64,000 bases of DNA from Microbacterium sp. T32 (GTDB lineage: Bacteria > Actinomycetota > Actinomycetes > Actinomycetales > Microbacteriaceae): positions 62,001-126,000 of the forward strand of contig NZ_LQQP01000016.1 of assembly GCF_001619615.1 (NCBI RefSeq), read 5' to 3'. The translations under genes were made by a program, and so were the position numbers. Of this stretch, positions 42,662-51,542 are shown piece after piece; the stretch's first letter is position 1; each line of letters begins with the position of its first letter. The notes under the pieces were generated by a model. It saw nothing but the letters and a program-made list of their open reading frames with translations. It had not been told where the DNA came from and did not search any database.

Positions 42662-45166
42662 TCAGTTGACCGGAGTGGCGTGCCAGATGCGGTCGAGGTA
42701 GTCGCGCATCGCCCGGTCGGAGGAGAAGAAGCCGCTGCGCGCGACGTTGAGGATCGCCGACCGCACCCACGCGTCCTTGTCGGCGTAGGCGAGGTCGACC
42801 CGCTCCTGCGCGTCGAGGTACGAGCCGAAGTCGGCGAGCGCCATGAAGCGGTCGTCGTACAGGAGGTTCGAGATGAGGGGCTCGAACACCGTGCGGTCGC
42901 CGCCGGAGAACGCGCCCGCCGCGATCAGGTCGATCGCGCGGCGGAGGCGCTCGTCCTCGTGGTAGAAGTCCGCGGGTCGGTAGCCCTCGGCCCACAGCGC
43001 TTCGACCTCGGGCTCGCTCATGCCGAACAGGAAGAAGTTGTCGTCGCCCACGAGCTGGCGGATCTCGACGTTCGCGCCGTCGTCCGTGCCGATCGTGAGC
43101 GCACCGTTCAGCGCGAGCTTCATGTTGCCCGTGCCGGACGCCTCCTTGCCCGCGAGCGAGATCTGCTCGGACAGGTCGGCCGCCGGGATGATGCTCTCGG
43201 CGAGCGTCACGTTGTAGTTCGCGGGGTACAGCACCTTCAGGCGCCCTTGGATGCGCGGGTCGGCGTTGACGACCTCGCCGACGGCGTTGATGAGGTGGAT
43301 GATGTGCTTCGCCATCGCGTAGCCGGGGGCGGCCTTGGCGCCGAAGAGGAACGTGCGCGGCTGGACGTCCTCGACCGGTACACGACCCGAGACGATGCCG
43401 TCGTAGGCACTGACGATGTGCAGGACCTTGAGCGTCTGGCGCTTGTACTCGTGCAGGCGCTTGATCATGACGTCGAGCAGGTGGTCGTCGGCGAGCGTGG
43501 AGCCGTCGCGTGCTTCCAGGACCCGGCTGAGGCGTCGCTTGTTCGCCGCCTTGACCGCGGCGAAGCGCTCGCGGAACTCGGGGTCGTCGGCGAACGCCTC
43601 GAGACCGCGGAGGCGCTCGAGGTCGACCGTCCACCCGGCGCCGAGGGTCTCGGTGATGAGCTCCGACAGGTCGGGGTTCGCCAGCCGCAGGAAGCGGCGC
43701 GGCGTCACACCATTGGTGACGTTGGTGAACTTCTCCGGCCACATGCGCGCGAAGTCCTTCAGCACGTTGTCGCGCAGGAGCTGCGAGTGCAGCTCCGCGA
43801 CGCCGTTGACCTTCGACCCCGCGACCGTGGCGAGGTACGCCATCCGCACCGAACGGAACGGGTGCTCGCCGATGATCGACATGTCGCGGATGAGCATCTC
43901 GTCGTCGCCGAAGCGCTCGCGCACCTCGAGGAGGAACTCGTCGTTGATGCGGTAGATGATCTCCAGGTGGCGCGGGAGCAGACGCCCCAGCAGGTCGACC
44001 GACCACACCTCGAGCGCTTCCGGCAGCAGCGTGTGGCACGTGTACGCGAAGCACTTCTGCGTGATCGCCCACGCGGCATCCCATTCCATGTGCTTCTCGT
44101 CGACAAGCACGCGCATGAGCTCGGGCACGCCGATCACGGGGTGGGTGTCGTTGAGCTGGAAGATGACGCGATCCGGGAGCTTCTCGAGGTCGAAGCCCTC
44201 CGGGAGGACGTTCTCGACGAAGTCGGCGATGGATGCCGCGACGAAGAAGTACTGCTGCTGGAGGCGCAGTTCTTTGCCCTGGGGAGTGGAGTCCTCGGGG
44301 TAGAGGACCTTGGAGATGTTCTCGGCGAATGTCTGCGCGCGGACCGACTCGACGTAGTCGCCCGAGTTGAAGGTGTGGAGATCGAAGGCGTTGGTGGCCA
44401 CCGCGCGCCACAGGCGGAGGGTGTTGACGCGGCCGTTGTGGTAGCCGGGCACCATCATGTTGTACGGCACGGCGAGCACGTTCCAGTCCGGCACCCAGCG
44501 GGTGCGCTCCACGCCCTCGTCGTCGTACGTCTCGGTGCGGCCGCCGAACGAGATGGTCTGCGCCGCCTCGGGGTGCGGGAAGTCCCACGGCGAGCCGAGG
44601 CGGAGCCACGCGTCGGGCTGCTCGACCTGCTGGCCGTCGGCGAAGGCCTGACGGAAGATGCCGTACTCGTACCGGATGCCGTACCCGATCGTCGGGATGC
44701 TCATCGTCGCGAGCGAGTCGATGAAGCACGCGGCGAGGCGGCCGAGACCGCCGTTGCCGAGCCCGGGCTCGATCTCGAGCGCGCGGAGCTCGTCGATGTC
44801 GATGCCGCACTGCGCGAGGGCCTCGGTCGCGATGTCGGTCAGGCGCGCGGCGAGGAGGTTGTTGTCGAGCTGGCGCCCGAGCAGGTATTCGGCCGAGAGG
44901 TAGCAGACCGTCTTCGACTGCTGACGGCTCTGCTGCGCCTGATCGTCGAGCCAGCGGGCCATCAGGTAGTCGCGGACGGTTCCCGCCAGCGCCAGGTAGC
45001 GGTCGTTGTCGTCGGATGCCGACAGCGCCACGCCCTGATCGAAATTGAGGTTCTGCAGGAAGCGGCGGACGAAGCCGTCGACCGACGCCGGAGGCGCCGC
45101 CACGGGGGCGAGAGCGAGCGGGTGAGTCGGGCGGAGCTCGGACGCGGAGGAAGAGTTGTCGGGCAC
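42662..45166 (-). CDS. glgP: Glycogen/starch phosphorylase
   Basis: 834 residues, GT35 family. Landmarks are KTVCYLSAEYLLGRQLDNNL, EPGLGNGGLGRLAACFIDSLA, NDTHPVIGVPELMRVL, TNVTNGVTPRRFL, VMIKRLHEYKRQ, and the PLP-binding SGTGNMKLALNGALTIGTDDGANVEI region split by the catalytic lysine in GNMKLALNG. It releases glucose 1-phosphate from alpha-1,4-glucans in the cytosol. The frame is open to 45382, but the start is taken as GTG 45164-45166 because TACGGT (45173-45178 reverse) ends exactly 6 nt before it and the extra residues are not family-like. It has its own terminator. Confidence 0.95.
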   Translation of the reverse strand: MPDNSSSASELRPTHPLALAPVAAPPASVDGFVRRFLQNLNFDQGVALSASDDNDRYLALAGTVRDYLMARWLDDQAQQSRQQSKTVCYLSAEYLLGRQLDNNLLAARLTDIATEALAQCGIDIDELRALEIEPGLGNGGLGRLAACFIDSLATMSIPTIGYGIRYEYGIFRQAFADGQQVEQPDAWLRLGSPWDFPHPEAAQTISFGGRTETYDDEGVERTRWVPDWNVLAVPYNMMVPGYHNGRVNTLRLWRAVATNAFDLHTFNSGDYVESVRAQTFAENISKVLYPEDSTPQGKELRLQQQYFFVAASIADFVENVLPEGFDLEKLPDRVIFQLNDTHPVIGVPELMRVLVDEKHMEWDAAWAITQKCFAYTCHTLLPEALEVWSVDLLGRLLPRHLEIIYRINDEFLLEVRERFGDDEMLIRDMSIIGEHPFRSVRMAYLATVAGSKVNGVAELHSQLLRDNVLKDFARMWPEKFTNVTNGVTPRRFLRLANPDLSELITETLGAGWTVDLERLRGLEAFADDPEFRERFAAVKAANKRRLSRVLEARDGSTLADDHLLDVMIKRLHEYKRQTLKVLHIVSAYDGIVSGRVPVEDVQPRTFLFGAKAAPGYAMAKHIIHLINAVGEVVNADPRIQGRLKVLYPANYNVTLAESIIPAADLSEQISLAGKEASGTGNMKLALNGALTIGTDDGANVEIRQLVGDDNFFLFGMSEPEVEALWAEGYRPADFYHEDERLRRAIDLIAAGAFSGGDRTVFEPLISNLLYDDRFMALADFGSYLDAQERVDLAYADKDAWVRSAILNVARSGFFSSDRAMRDYLDRIWHATPVN

Positions 45167-45244
45167 GGTTCGACCGTAATCAGAACCGCCCGCATGCGCC
45201 AAGAGGCAACGGGATCGACACAGGATCTTCACCCCGCCGCCGCA

Positions 45245-45268
45245 CGTCCGGTCGGTCGCAACCGGACG
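45245..45268 (-). terminator. Terminator of the aldo/keto reductase gene
   Basis: CGTCCGGT / ACCGGACG, 8-bp arms with an 8-nt loop, 7 bp past the stop on the reverse strand. Confidence 0.65.
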
Positions 45269-45275
45269 ACGGATC

Positions 45276-46097
45276 TCAGTCGAGGTCGGGGTTGCGTCCG
45301 GTGCGCTCGCCCGTATCGAGCGTCGCGATCCGCGCGTGGTCGTCGGCATCCAGGGTGAAATCGAACACGTCGCCGTTCTCACGGAGACGATCGAGCGACA
45401 CCGACTTCGGGAACACGACGAGGCCGCGGTCGAGGTGCCACCGGATCACGACCTGCGCCGGCGTCTTGCCGTACCGCGCGGCGATCTCGGCGAGCACCGG
45501 CGCGTCGAGCAGGCCGCCCCGGGCCAGGGGCGCCCACGACTCGGTGACGATCCCGTGCTGCGTGTTCCACTCGACGAGCTCGTGCTGCGGGAACCGGGGG
45601 TGCAGCTCCACCTGGTCGATCACGGGGAGCACGCCGGTCTCGTCACGCAGACGCTCGATGTGCACGGGCGAGAAGTTGCTCACGCCGATCGAGGTGACGC
45701 GACCCTCCTCCCGCAGACGCACCAGGGCGCGCCAGGTGTCGACGTAGCGGTCGGCGCTCGGGATGGGCCAGTGGATGAGGTAGAGATCGACCCGGTCGAG
45801 TCCCAGCCGTTCGGCGCTCGCATCGAACGCGCGCAATGTCTCGTCGAACCCCTGGTCGTCGTTCCACACCTTCGTCGTGACGAAGACGTCCTCGCGCGGG
45901 AGACCCGACGCCCGGAGTCCCTGCCCGACCTCGCGCTCGTTGCCGTACAGCGCGGCCGTGTCCACGTGCCGATACCCCGCGGCGAGCGCACCGGCCACCA
46001 GATCGGCGGTGACCTCGGCCGGCACCTTGTACGTCCCGACCCCGAGCTGCGGAATCGAGGAGCCGTCGGACAGGGGCACGCGGGGCGCTGCGATCAT
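45276..46097 (-). CDS. Aldo/keto reductase
   Basis: 273 residues, (alpha/beta)8 barrel. GVGTYKVP, AGYRHVDTAALYGNEREVG (catalytic Asp and Tyr), VFVTTKVWNDDQGFDE (Lys), YLIHWPIP (His) and the NADPH-binding IRWHLDRGLVVFPKS complete the AKR set. It resembles 2,5-diketo-gluconate reductase-type AKR5 enzymes; the actual carbonyl substrate is unknown. I prefer ATG 46095-46097, which lies 7 nt after TAGCGT. The upstream in-frame GTG at 46106 overlaps that hexamer. Confidence 0.9.
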   Translation of the reverse strand: MIAAPRVPLSDGSSIPQLGVGTYKVPAEVTADLVAGALAAGYRHVDTAALYGNEREVGQGLRASGLPREDVFVTTKVWNDDQGFDETLRAFDASAERLGLDRVDLYLIHWPIPSADRYVDTWRALVRLREEGRVTSIGVSNFSPVHIERLRDETGVLPVIDQVELHPRFPQHELVEWNTQHGIVTESWAPLARGGLLDAPVLAEIAARYGKTPAQVVIRWHLDRGLVVFPKSVSLDRLRENGDVFDFTLDADDHARIATLDTGERTGRNPDLD

Positions 46098-46133
46098 GGC
46101 ATCCACGCTATCCGGCGTAGGGACGCGACGGCC

Positions 46134-47936
46134 TCAGCCCTGCAGGCGCGCGAGCGCCTCGGCGACGGGGAGCGTGTCGCGCTCGCCCGTGCGGCGGTCC
46201 CAGAGCTCGACCTCGCCGTCCGCGGCACCGCGGCCCACGATGAGGATGCGCGGGATGCCGACGAGCTCGGCGTCGCCGAACTTGACCCCCGGCGAGACCT
46301 TCGGGCGGTCGTCGTACAACACGTCGAAGCCGGCGGCCTCGAGCTGCTCGGACACGGACGCCGCGAGGTCGAACGCGACCGCATCGCGGCCGGTCGCGAC
46401 CACGTGGACGTCGAACGGCGCGACCGACGGAGGCCAGATGAGGCCCTTGTCGTCGTTGTTGAGCTCGGCGATGATCGCGAGGATGCGCGTCACGCCGATG
46501 CCGTAGGACCCCATCGTGACCGTCGCGAGCTTGCCGTTCTCGTCGAGCACCTTCAGCCCCAGCGCTTCGGCGTACTTGCGACCGAGCTGGAAGACGTGCC
46601 CGATCTCCATGCCGCGCGCCAACTCCACGGGGCCCGACCCGTCGGGGGCGGGGTCGCCGGCGCGCACGGTCGCGGCCTCGACGAAGCCGTCGCCCACGAA
46701 GTCGCGGCCCGCGACGAGCGAGTGCACGTGCTTCTGGTCGATGTTGGCACCGGTGATCCACGCGGTGCCGTCGACCACGCGCGGGTCGAGCAGGTACCGG
46801 ATGCCGGTCGCCGACTCCTCGCCCAGCACGGGGCCCGTAGCCGACCAGGGGCCGATGTAGCCCTTCACGAGGAGGGGGTTCTTTTCGAAGTCGGCCTCGG
46901 TTGCGGCCTCGACCTCGGCCGGCGCGAACGCCACCTCGACGCGCTTGTCGTCGATGTCGCGGTCACCGGGGATGCCGACGACGACGATCTCGCGGGTGCC
47001 GTCGAGGTGCGTCAGGGCGAGCACGACGTTCTTGAGCGTGTGCGCGGCCGTCCACTCCGCGGCGTCCGCCGTCGCGGGGCCGGCGATACCGGGCGCCGGG
47101 GCGTCCAACACCGCGTTGGCGTGGTCGACGAGCGTCGCGATCGTGGGGGTGTTGGGCGAATCGAAGATCACCGGCTCGGGCTGTCCCTCGATCGGCAGCG
47201 CCTCGGGCACCTCGGTCGTGAAGGCCTCGACATTCGCGGCGTAGCCGCCGGCCGAGCGCACGAAGGTGTCCTCGCCGATGGGCGTCGGGTGCAGGAACTC
47301 CTCCGACTTCGAGCCGCCCATGGCGCCCGCGTCGGCCGCGACGATGACGTACTCGAGCCCGAGACGCTGGAAGATGCGCTCGTACGCGTCGCGCTGCGCC
47401 TGGTACGAGGCATCCAGTCCTGCGTCGGTCGCGTCGAACGAGTACGCGTCCTTCATCGTGAACTCGCGGCCGCGCAGGAGGCCCGCGCGGGGCCGTGCCT
47501 CGTCGCGGTACTTGTCCTGGATCTGGTAGATCGTCAGCGGCAGGTCCTTGTAGGACGAGTACAGGTCCTTCACCAGGAGCGTGAACATCTCCTCGTGCGT
47601 GGGGGCGAGGAGGTAGTCGGCGCCCTTGCGGTCCTGCAGGCGGAACAGCGCGTCGCCGTACTCCTCCCAGCGGCCCGTGACCTCGTAGGGTTCACGGGGC
47701 AGCAGCGCCGGGAAGTGCACCTCGAAGGCTCCGGCGTTCGCCATCTCCTCGCGCACAACCGTCTCGATCTTGGCCTTGACCCTCAGCCCCAGCGGGAGCC
47801 ACGCGAAGATGCCCGGGGCGTTGCGACGGATGTAACCGGCGCGCACGAGCAGGCGGTGGCTCGTGACCTCGGCATCCGAGGGATCTTCGCGGAGCGTACG
47901 GAGGAAGTAGTTCGAGAGACGGGTGACCACGATCAT
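46134..47936 (-). CDS. proS: Prolyl-tRNA synthetase
   Basis: About 600 residues, long bacterial-type class II synthetase. Motif 1 region is [12 protein letters not shown], motif 2 is [25 protein letters not shown], and motif 3 is [16 protein letters not shown]. Between motifs 2 and 3 is the roughly 180-residue editing (INS) domain with [11 protein letters not shown] and [12 protein letters not shown]. It charges tRNA-Pro and clears mis-attached Ala. The start is ATG 47936 ([11 protein letters not shown]). The GTG at 47930, giving MVTRLSNYF, is equally likely since TAGACT ends 8 nt before it. The frame upstream to 48626 is a shadow of the divergent gene. Confidence 0.96.
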   Translation of the reverse strand: MIVVTRLSNYFLRTLREDPSDAEVTSHRLLVRAGYIRRNAPGIFAWLPLGLRVKAKIETVVREEMANAGAFEVHFPALLPREPYEVTGRWEEYGDALFRLQDRKGADYLLAPTHEEMFTLLVKDLYSSYKDLPLTIYQIQDKYRDEARPRAGLLRGREFTMKDAYSFDATDAGLDASYQAQRDAYERIFQRLGLEYVIVAADAGAMGGSKSEEFLHPTPIGEDTFVRSAGGYAANVEAFTTEVPEALPIEGQPEPVIFDSPNTPTIATLVDHANAVLDAPAPGIAGPATADAAEWTAAHTLKNVVLALTHLDGTREIVVVGIPGDRDIDDKRVEVAFAPAEVEAATEADFEKNPLLVKGYIGPWSATGPVLGEESATGIRYLLDPRVVDGTAWITGANIDQKHVHSLVAGRDFVGDGFVEAATVRAGDPAPDGSGPVELARGMEIGHVFQLGRKYAEALGLKVLDENGKLATVTMGSYGIGVTRILAIIAELNNDDKGLIWPPSVAPFDVHVVATGRDAVAFDLAASVSEQLEAAGFDVLYDDRPKVSPGVKFGDAELVGIPRILIVGRGAADGEVELWDRRTGERDTLPVAEALARLQG

Positions 47937-48008
47937 CGAGTCTAGAGCGGTGGATGCCACGCGTCCGTCGCAGACCCCCGCTCCTCCGGCGCATCCTAGG
48001 GTGAGGGC

Positions 48009-48821
48009 ATGCGTCCCCGCTGGATCGCTCTCCTGAGCGCCTCTGTCGCCGTCCTGGTGGGCGTGATGACGTGGGTGGCGATCGGCGCCGGAGTGAGTGT
48101 CGGAAATGCGCTCGGCGGACTCGGGCGCGAACGCGCCGAGGCCTCTCCCGAGTTCGCGGCGACGGACGTCTTCTCGGTCTCGCCCGACGGCAGTCTCACC
48201 CCGCGTCCGGACGGCCGGTCGAGCCGGGTCTGGAGCGAGCTCCTGCGTGTGACGACGCCAGAGTTCGCGGCATCCATGATCACGGAGTACCAGACCGGCG
48301 ACGACCCCGACAGCGACACCCTCGCCTACGTCGCGAGCGCCGACGATCCGACGAAATGGGTGTTCGCGGCGAATCTCGCTTACGACGGCGACCGTGATCT
48401 GCTGCTGATGACGCTCATCCACGAGTACGCGCACATGCTGAGCCTCGGCACGGACGACACTGATCCTTCGGCCTTCGACTGCGACACGGAATGGGCCGGA
48501 GCGGGATGCCTCCTCCCCGACTCCGACCTGCAGCGCTTCGCCGACCGATTCTGGGCCGGGTACACCGACGCCCCCGCGCGCGACAACGTCGACGCCGACA
48601 CGGCGTGGGACTTCTACCAGGCGCACGAGGAGGACTTCGTGAGCGACTACGCGGCGACCAACGTCTCCGAGGACTTCGCCGAGACGTTCTCCGCGTATGT
48701 GGTGGAGCCGGACGTGGATGCCACCGACTCGGTCGTCGCACGGAAGTTCGCGTTCTTCGACGCGCTGCCGGAATACGCCTCCGCGCGCGATCGCATCCGC
48801 GCGGAGTTCGACCTGGACTAA
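48009..48821 (+). CDS. Membrane-anchored or secreted zincin-like metalloprotease, uncharacterised
   Basis: 270 residues. An N-terminal hydrophobic segment ([21 protein letters not shown], residues 6-26) is a signal anchor or uncleaved signal. The body contains [15 protein letters not shown], an HExxH zinc motif, and later [15 protein letters not shown], whose Glu could be the third ligand as in gluzincin-like proteins. Two cysteines ([12 protein letters not shown]) may form a disulphide outside the cell. I recognise no named peptidase family. ATG 48009 follows TAGGGT (47997-48002) by 6 nt. It is divergent from proS. Confidence 0.72.
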   Translation: MRPRWIALLSASVAVLVGVMTWVAIGAGVSVGNALGGLGRERAEASPEFAATDVFSVSPDGSLTPRPDGRSSRVWSELLRVTTPEFAASMITEYQTGDDPDSDTLAYVASADDPTKWVFAANLAYDGDRDLLLMTLIHEYAHMLSLGTDDTDPSAFDCDTEWAGAGCLLPDSDLQRFADRFWAGYTDAPARDNVDADTAWDFYQAHEEDFVSDYAATNVSEDFAETFSAYVVEPDVDATDSVVARKFAFFDALPEYASARDRIRAEFDLD

Positions 48822-48825
48822 ACCA

Positions 48826-48902
48826 CGAACCTCGCAGTATCCCGCCGAGATCGCAGATTCGGCGAGGAATCGTGCGAACTTCGGCGGAATCTGCGAGGTT
48901 CG
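48826..48902. repeat. TCGCAG-family nested palindrome, copy 2
   Basis: Outer arms CGAACCTCGCAG / CTGCGAGGTTCG are perfect, and pairing continues through CCGCCGA/TCGGCGG. Words TCGCAG at 48832-48837 and 48851-48856, GTGCGA at 48872-48877 and CTGCGA at 48891-48896 have the same 13-15-13 spacing as at 1576-1644. It lies between convergent stop codons. Confidence 0.8.
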
Positions 48903-48908
48903 CGCAGC

Positions 48909-50120
48909 TCAGACCGCGCGTCGCCGCCCCGCGTGCAGCACGGCGCGCACCACGAGCCCGGCCAGCAGCGCCCAGAACGCCGCGCTGACCCCCGCGACCG
49001 CGACGCCCGACGCCGCGACGAGGAACGTCACCACGGCGGGTATCCGCTCGCCCGGATCGTCGATCGCCTGCTGGATCGCCGAGCCGAACGCGGCGAACAG
49101 CGCCACGCCCGCGACGGCGGGGATCACGCCCGCGGGCGCGAGCAGGACGAGCGCCGCGAAGGCAGATGAGAGCCCGGCGAGCACGAAGTACGAGCCGCCG
49201 ACCGAAATGCTCGCGAGCCACCGGCGGTTCGGATCGGGATGCGAGTCGGGTCCTGCCGCGATGGCGGCGCTGATGGCTCCGAGGTTGACGGCGTGGCCGC
49301 CGGCGGTCGCGGCCAGGGCTGAGCCGAGCCCGGTGACGATCATCGCCGGCCGCCACGGAACGGTGTACCCGAGGCTCCGCATCACGGCGACCCCGGGCAC
49401 GTTCTGCGATGCCATGGTCACCACGAACAGCGGGATACCGATGCCGACCACCGAGCCGAACGTGAGGGTGGGCATGACGAACTCCACGCGGGGAACGAGA
49501 GTCGCCGGGTCCACCTGCGCGCCGGACCGGACGATCCCGATCACGATCACGACCGTCGCGGCCACGAACGCCAGGGGCACGGCCCAGCGCGGTAGCAACC
49601 GCGCGGCGACGAGCCACACGACGAGCACCGGCGCCACACCCCACGGGTCCGACAGCAGGCCGGTGAACGGCGCGACGCACAGCGGCAGCAGGACTCCCGC
49701 GAGCATCGCCTGCGCGATCGACGGCGGGATGCGGGCGATGAGCGCGCCGAGCGGCGGGAAGAAGCCCGCGAGCAGGATCAGGACCGCCGAGACCAGGAAC
49801 CCGCCCACGACAGCGGGCCAGCCACCGTCGACGGCGCCGGTGGCGGCGAGCAGCGCGACACCGGGCGTGGACCACGCGATCGTGATCGGCATCCGGTAGC
49901 GGGCCCCGACGAAGAGGCATCCGAAGCCGATGACGACGCAGAGGGCCAGCAGACCGCTCGCAGCCTGGTCGGCGGTCGCTCCGACGCCCCGGAGGCCGGT
50001 GAGGACGACGGCGAACGTGCTGGTGAACCCGACGAGCGCGGTGATGACACCGGCGACGATCGGACGGATCGCGGACGCGTCGAGGTGGGGGGATGCGGGG
50101 GCGGCGGCGGAAGCGGACAT
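48909..50120 (-). CDS. BenE-family benzoate/H+ symporter-like transporter
   Basis: 403 residues with about twelve hydrophobic segments. AGVITALVGFTSTFAVVLTGLR, ITIAWSTPGVALLAATG and FTGLLSDPWG fit the BenE family of aromatic-acid proton symporters. TMASQNVPGVAVMRSLGY is the conserved central loop. It is annotated from family alone; no benzoate catabolic genes are next to it, so the real substrate may differ. ATG 50118-50120 has TAGCGT 10 nt upstream. Confidence 0.85.
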   Translation of the reverse strand: MSASAAAPASPHLDASAIRPIVAGVITALVGFTSTFAVVLTGLRGVGATADQAASGLLALCVVIGFGCLFVGARYRMPITIAWSTPGVALLAATGAVDGGWPAVVGGFLVSAVLILLAGFFPPLGALIARIPPSIAQAMLAGVLLPLCVAPFTGLLSDPWGVAPVLVVWLVAARLLPRWAVPLAFVAATVVIVIGIVRSGAQVDPATLVPRVEFVMPTLTFGSVVGIGIPLFVVTMASQNVPGVAVMRSLGYTVPWRPAMIVTGLGSALAATAGGHAVNLGAISAAIAAGPDSHPDPNRRWLASISVGGSYFVLAGLSSAFAALVLLAPAGVIPAVAGVALFAAFGSAIQQAIDDPGERIPAVVTFLVAASGVAVAGVSAAFWALLAGLVVRAVLHAGRRRAV

Positions 50121-50161
50121 ACGACTTCCGACGCTATCGGGTCCCGCGCACGCCGAACGCG

Positions 50162-50183
50162 GGCCACCGCCGCACGGGTGGCC
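50162..50183 (-). terminator. ispG terminator
   Basis: GGCCACC / GGTGGCC, 7-bp arms with an 8-nt loop, directly past the ispG stop. Confidence 0.6.
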
Positions 50184-50186
50184 TCG

Positions 50187-51338
50187 TCAGGCCGTGATGA
50201 CCTGCGCGGTGCCGGGGGCGGCGTTCGGGCCCATCTCGTCGGCGAGGCGGTTGGCCTCTTCGATGAGCGTCTGGACGATGTCGGCCTCGGGCACGGTCTT
50301 GATGACCTGGCCCTTCACGAAGATCTGTCCCTTGCCGTTGCCGGACGCGACACCCAGGTCGGCCTCGCGGGCCTCACCGGGACCGTTGACGACGCAGCCC
50401 ATGACGGCGACGCGCAGCGGCACCGTCATGTCCTTGAGGCCCTCGGTGACGTTGTCGGCGAGGGTGTAGACGTCGACCTGCGCGCGACCGCACGAGGGGC
50501 ACGAGACGATCTCGAGCTTGCGCTCGCGGAGGTTCAGCGACTGCAGGATCTGGTGGCCGACCTTGACCTCTTCGGCCGGCGGCGCCGAGAGCGAGACGCG
50601 GATGGTGTCACCGATGCCCTCGGAGAGCAGGATGCCGAAGGCGGTGGCGCTCTTGATGGTGCCCTGGAACGCGGGCCCGGCCTCGGTGACACCGAGGTGC
50701 AGGGGCCAGTCGCCCCGCTCGGCGAGGAGGCGGTAGGCCTTCACCATGACGATGGGGTCGTTGTGCTTGACCGAGATCTTGAAGTCGTGGAAGTCGTGCT
50801 CTTCGAACAGCGAGGCCTCCCACACGGCGCTCTCGACGAGTGCCTCGGGCGTGGCCTTGCCGTACTTCTCGAGCAGGCGCCGGTCGAGCGAGCCGGCGTT
50901 GACGCCGATGCGGAGCGAGACTCCCGCGTCCTTCGCGGCCTTGGCGATCGCGCCGACCTGATCGTCGAACTTGCGGATGTTGCCGGGGTTCACACGCACA
51001 GCGCCGCACCCGGCGTCGATGGCCTGGAAGACGTACTTCGGCTGGAAGTGGATGTCCGCGATGACCGGGATCTGGCTCTTCTTGGCGATGATGTGCAGCA
51101 CGTCCGCGTCGTCCTGCGACGGGACGGCGACGCGCACGATCTCGCAACCGGATGCCGTGAGCTCGGCGATCTGCTGCAGCGTGGCGTTGATGTTGGTCGT
51201 GGGCGTGGTGGTCATCGACTGGACGCTGACGGGAGCGTCACCGCCGACGAGGACCTTGCCGACGCGGATCTGGCGGGTCTTGCGACGGGGAGCGAGGACC
51301 TCCGGCACGCGGGGCATCCCGATGTTCACTGCAGGCAC
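50187..51338 (-). CDS. ispG: (E)-4-hydroxy-3-methylbut-2-enyl-diphosphate synthase (GcpE)
   Basis: 383 residues. It has the TIM-barrel half ([22 protein letters not shown]) and the iron-sulphur half with [12 protein letters not shown] and [17 protein letters not shown], whose cysteines bind the [4Fe-4S] cluster. It performs the sixth step of the MEP isoprenoid pathway. dxr of the same pathway is at 56744-57826. In many actinobacteria dxr, the M50 protease and ispG are contiguous; here other genes separate them. GTG 51336-51338 lies 6 nt after TAGGCT (51345-51350 reverse). Confidence 0.96.
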   Translation of the reverse strand: MPAVNIGMPRVPEVLAPRRKTRQIRVGKVLVGGDAPVSVQSMTTTPTTNINATLQQIAELTASGCEIVRVAVPSQDDADVLHIIAKKSQIPVIADIHFQPKYVFQAIDAGCGAVRVNPGNIRKFDDQVGAIAKAAKDAGVSLRIGVNAGSLDRRLLEKYGKATPEALVESAVWEASLFEEHDFHDFKISVKHNDPIVMVKAYRLLAERGDWPLHLGVTEAGPAFQGTIKSATAFGILLSEGIGDTIRVSLSAPPAEEVKVGHQILQSLNLRERKLEIVSCPSCGRAQVDVYTLADNVTEGLKDMTVPLRVAVMGCVVNGPGEAREADLGVASGNGKGQIFVKGQVIKTVPEADIVQTLIEEANRLADEMGPNAAPGTAQVITA

Positions 51339-51390
51339 GCCCCCAGCCTACGCCGCCGCACCCGGGCGGGGGCGGAGGGCCGCTCTGTGA

Positions 51391-51396
51391 TAAATT
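51391..51396 (+). promoter_or_regulatory. -10 element of the trp leader
   Basis: TAAATT, preceded by TGTGA (extended -10), ends 7 nt before the leader ATG at 51404. Transcription would start at or beside that ATG. Confidence 0.6.
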
Positions 51397-51403
51397 CAGC
51401 GCC

Positions 51404-51439
51404 ATGCGCGCGTATACCGGCTGGTGGCCCACCGTCTAG
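51404..51439 (+). CDS. trpL: Trp operon leader peptide
   Basis: An 11-residue open frame, MRAYTGWWPTV, with tandem tryptophan codons (51422-51427) and a TAG stop. Ribosome stalling at these codons when charged tRNA-Trp is scarce is the classic attenuation signal. There is no Shine-Dalgarno; the TAAATT box 7 nt upstream makes it leaderless. Confidence 0.85.
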   Translation: MRAYTGWWPTV

Positions 51440-51490
51440 GCGGTGAGCACGCGTGCGACAGACCGCCCTCCCTCGGGATCGGGGCGGTCT
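51430..51490 (+). promoter_or_regulatory. Trp attenuator: anti-antiterminator, antiterminator and terminator
   Basis: Mutually exclusive pairings are visible. CACCG (51430-51434) pairs with CGGTG (51441-51445). GGCGGT (51439-51444) pairs with ACCGCC (51462-51467) as the antiterminator. AGACCGCCC (51460-51468) pairs with GGGCGGTCT (51482-51490) as the terminator, followed by TCGTGTTT. Stalling at the Trp codons masks the first strand and favours the antiterminator, so trpEG is expressed under tryptophan shortage. Confidence 0.85.
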
Positions 51491-51542
51491 TCGTGTTTCC
51501 GGCGGCCGCTCCGGACCCTCGATCACTGACGGAAGTACTTCG

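Noticed and set aside
42591..44810. Very long frames in other phases opposite or overlapping glgP, infB and similar genes
   Set aside because: In about 70% GC DNA the other frames stay open by codon bias; their products are Arg/Ala/Gly-rich with no family features.
48909..50120. Benzoate catabolism locus around the BenE-like transporter
   Set aside because: The neighbours are proS, a zincin and ispG; nothing for aromatic degradation, so the substrate is left open.
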